Positions 6,490 through 7,668 of a stretch of 7,668 nt of DNA are shown piece by piece (positions within the stretch are counted from its first letter, which is position 1; every line of letters begins with the position of its first letter). The stretch is from an uncultured Clostridia bacterium. Its GTDB lineage: Bacteria; Bacillota; Clostridia; TANB77; CAG-508. The notes beneath the pieces are model-generated. The model saw only the letters and a list, made by a program, of their open reading frames with translations, was not told where the DNA came from and made no database searches. The DNA lies in the NCBI GenBank assembly GCA_949077355.1, contig CARUQW010000064.1:1-7668 (forward strand). Reading direction: 5' to 3'. The translations under genes and the position numbers were made by a program.

Positions 6490-6518
6490 ATTATATCATC
6501 AATTTACATAATGGTCAA
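6490..6518 (-). promoter_or_regulatory. Near-consensus promoter of the 488-codon gene
   Basis: On the minus strand, -35 TTGACC (6518-6513) and a perfect -10 TATAAT (6495-6490) are 17 bases apart. This is the best promoter match in the window. It predicts a leader of roughly 140 bases before the ATG at 6344, long enough for a small ORF or other control. The rest of the 6345-6637 gap is AT-rich and holds only the features listed here. Confidence 0.65.
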
Positions 6519-6546
6519 TTGTTTTTCTTTATTTTGATTCTACATT

Positions 6547-6591
6547 ACAAAATAGTTTTAAACTTATTTCTAAATTTAAAGCTATTTTTGT
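6547..6591. repeat. AT-rich imperfect inverted repeat downstream of the broken FGE-like gene
   Basis: ACAAAATAGTTTTAAACTTA and the reverse complement of the right part (ending at 6591) match over about 20 positions, with one extra A and two changes that allow G-T pairs. It starts about 46 bases past the stop of the broken gene on the minus strand. It may be a weak bidirectional terminator. There is no proper T run on the minus side, and AT-rich DNA produces such repeats by chance. Confidence 0.35.
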
Positions 6592-6637
6592 TTATTTGTG
6601 TTTTTAATTCTAAAATTATATATACGGAATTTTATAC

Positions 6638-7668
6638 TTAGTCAGATGCAATTACATACAGTGCTATTCTACAACCCATAGCAGTATCACTTTCATTATA
6701 ATCAACTCGATAGGATGCTTGATTTTTAGAGCCCCATCTTCCACCTCTTTGAACTTGACGGGCACCACTATTCCCAGTTAACATTTCTGACGTTACTTCC
6801 ATCATATTACCTTCTAAATCATAAATGTTTTTTACACAGTCAGCTGGATTTGCACCAGACAAAGCTTTAGAACCTGTATGTCTATTGTCAACTGCTTGTG
6901 TCACATTATAAGTAACCCCCGTTCCAGAAACTCCACCATTCACAAATCGCATCACAGAGTCCCACTGTCTTCCAGTTATAAGACAACTTTTAACATACTT
7001 ATTATTTATAAAGTTTTTACATAAAGTATTAACATTATTAAAATATGCTCCTCCAAGAACAGTCACACCTTTCTTGGAACCGACCAGATGAACTAGTTTC
7101 AAACCTGCCAACATAAAAACCTTTTGCATTAATTACTGTTAATGCCTCGTCTGTCAAACCTGTTGGCAAAGCATCACTCCTTTCTCCTGAGGCTCTAACG
7201 CCACCGTAGTTCGATCCAAAGGTCGCAATTGGTTCGATTGGATAATTCAGATTTCTCGTGTATTGACTTTCCGAAATTACAGGAATCCACACAAATCGAT
7301 TTCCTGTGTCTCATGTATCATTTGCGACATCAGATATAACCAATCCTTGTGATACATCATCACATCCAGGCTTTATCGCAAATCCTGGTGGTATAATTGC
7401 TGTTCCATTTTTTTCATATTCTTTGCTTTCACCTGTTACTATTTCTCCTACCTTTGCCATTGCTTTTGTTACTGTAATCGGACCTTTCACAGTTTCTGTC
7501 TTGTTTTTTGCTTTATCTACGGTTAAAATATGCAAATAATAAGTTCCTGGTGTTGTTATTGTTGTTTTTACTTCTGTTTGATTTTCCTTAAAAAATCCAC
7601 CTGTAAATTTAGATTCATTTTTTTCTAGTGAAGTACTACTATCTGTATACACCCATTTACATTTTGTC
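6638..7668 (-). pseudogene. Broken FGE-sulfatase-like (SUMF1 family) surface protein gene, 5' end outside the window
   Basis: Three adjacent open stretches join into one protein. The first (7668-7314) is a beta-rich repeat region with Gly-Thr-Tyr-Tyr-Leu-His-Ile and Lys-Gly-Pro-Ile-Thr-Val, continuing past the right edge. An in-frame TGA (7313-7311) interrupts it, and the same frame goes on with Gly-Asn-Arg-Phe-Val-Trp-Ile-Pro-Val and Gly-Phe-Tyr-Val-Gly-Arg-Phe-Glu-Thr. A frameshift near 7070-7095 then moves to the frame carrying Gly-Arg-Gln-Trp-Asp, Asp-Leu-Glu-Gly-Asn-Met-Met-Glu, Arg-Gly-Gly-Arg-Trp and Cys-Arg-Ile-Ala-Leu, typical of the C-lectin-like FGE fold. It ends in TAA at 6640-6638. 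True FGEs convert a sulfatase cysteine to formylglycine; clostridial relatives fused to repeats are mostly of unknown role, and I see no active-site evidence. Two lesions suggest decay, though a sequencing error or a phase-variable gene is possible. Confidence 0.8.

Noticed and set aside
6420..6641. 73-codon plus-strand frame in the gap before the 488-codon gene
   Set aside because: The predicted peptide is a run of Phe, Leu, Ile and Asn as expected of AT-rich noncoding DNA, and it covers the promoter and leader of the opposite strand.
7311..7313. TGA read as an amino acid (selenocysteine or a recoded genetic code) in the FGE-like gene
   Set aside because: Tryptophan is written TGG in these genes and TGA ends the carboxypeptidase gene at 1405-1407. 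The FGE-like gene also has a separate frameshift, so decay or sequence error is simpler.
7306..7539. 77-codon plus-strand frame antisense to the FGE-like gene
   Set aside because: It is a mirror frame of clearly recognisable minus-strand protein sequence.

Overview
The window is AT-rich DNA with strong AGGAG-type ribosome binding sites and sigma-A-like promoters. Together with a DUF5711-like protein and a formylglycine-generating-enzyme-like (FGE) surface protein of the kind seen in gut clostridia, this points to a low-GC Bacillota of class Clostridia, probably an uncultured gut lineage. No species is claimed.

Left part (1-2880): a plus-strand D-alanyl-D-alanine carboxypeptidase gene (157-1407) with its own promoter converges on a minus-strand LytR-CpsA-Psr (LCP) gene (1533-2861). 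The gap between them is almost entirely filled by a 117-nt nested inverted repeat (1416-1532), whose outer 28-bp helix is perfect except for one bulged base.

Middle (2880-4870): three minus-strand genes run in the order DUF5711-like membrane protein, CvpA-family membrane protein, LCP protein. All three are membrane-anchored envelope proteins. The first two sit 18 bp apart behind one promoter, and the LCP gene has its own promoter and a TTG start. With the carboxypeptidase they form a cell-envelope neighbourhood: the carboxypeptidase trims peptidoglycan stem peptides, and LCP enzymes attach glycopolymers to peptidoglycan.

Right part (4796-7668): a 488-codon minus-strand gene (4878-6344) of unknown function is visibly richer in GC than its neighbours. 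It encodes an 11-cysteine N-terminal domain, a Lys/Glu-rich linker and a hydrophobic helical C-terminal half. It has its own near-consensus promoter and ends in two hairpins, one a textbook intrinsic terminator. Inside the linker a near-perfect Shine-Dalgarno sequence precedes an in-frame ATG, next to a dnaX-type A AAA AAG heptamer, so it may make more than one protein. Upstream lies the 3' part of a broken FGE-like gene (6638 to the right edge), with one in-frame TGA and one frameshift.

The best candidates for something undescribed are the 488-codon gene with its internal start, and the nested inverted repeat. No defence system, CRISPR array, transposase, tRNA or rRNA was seen. Positions 1-99 hold no gene I can support.
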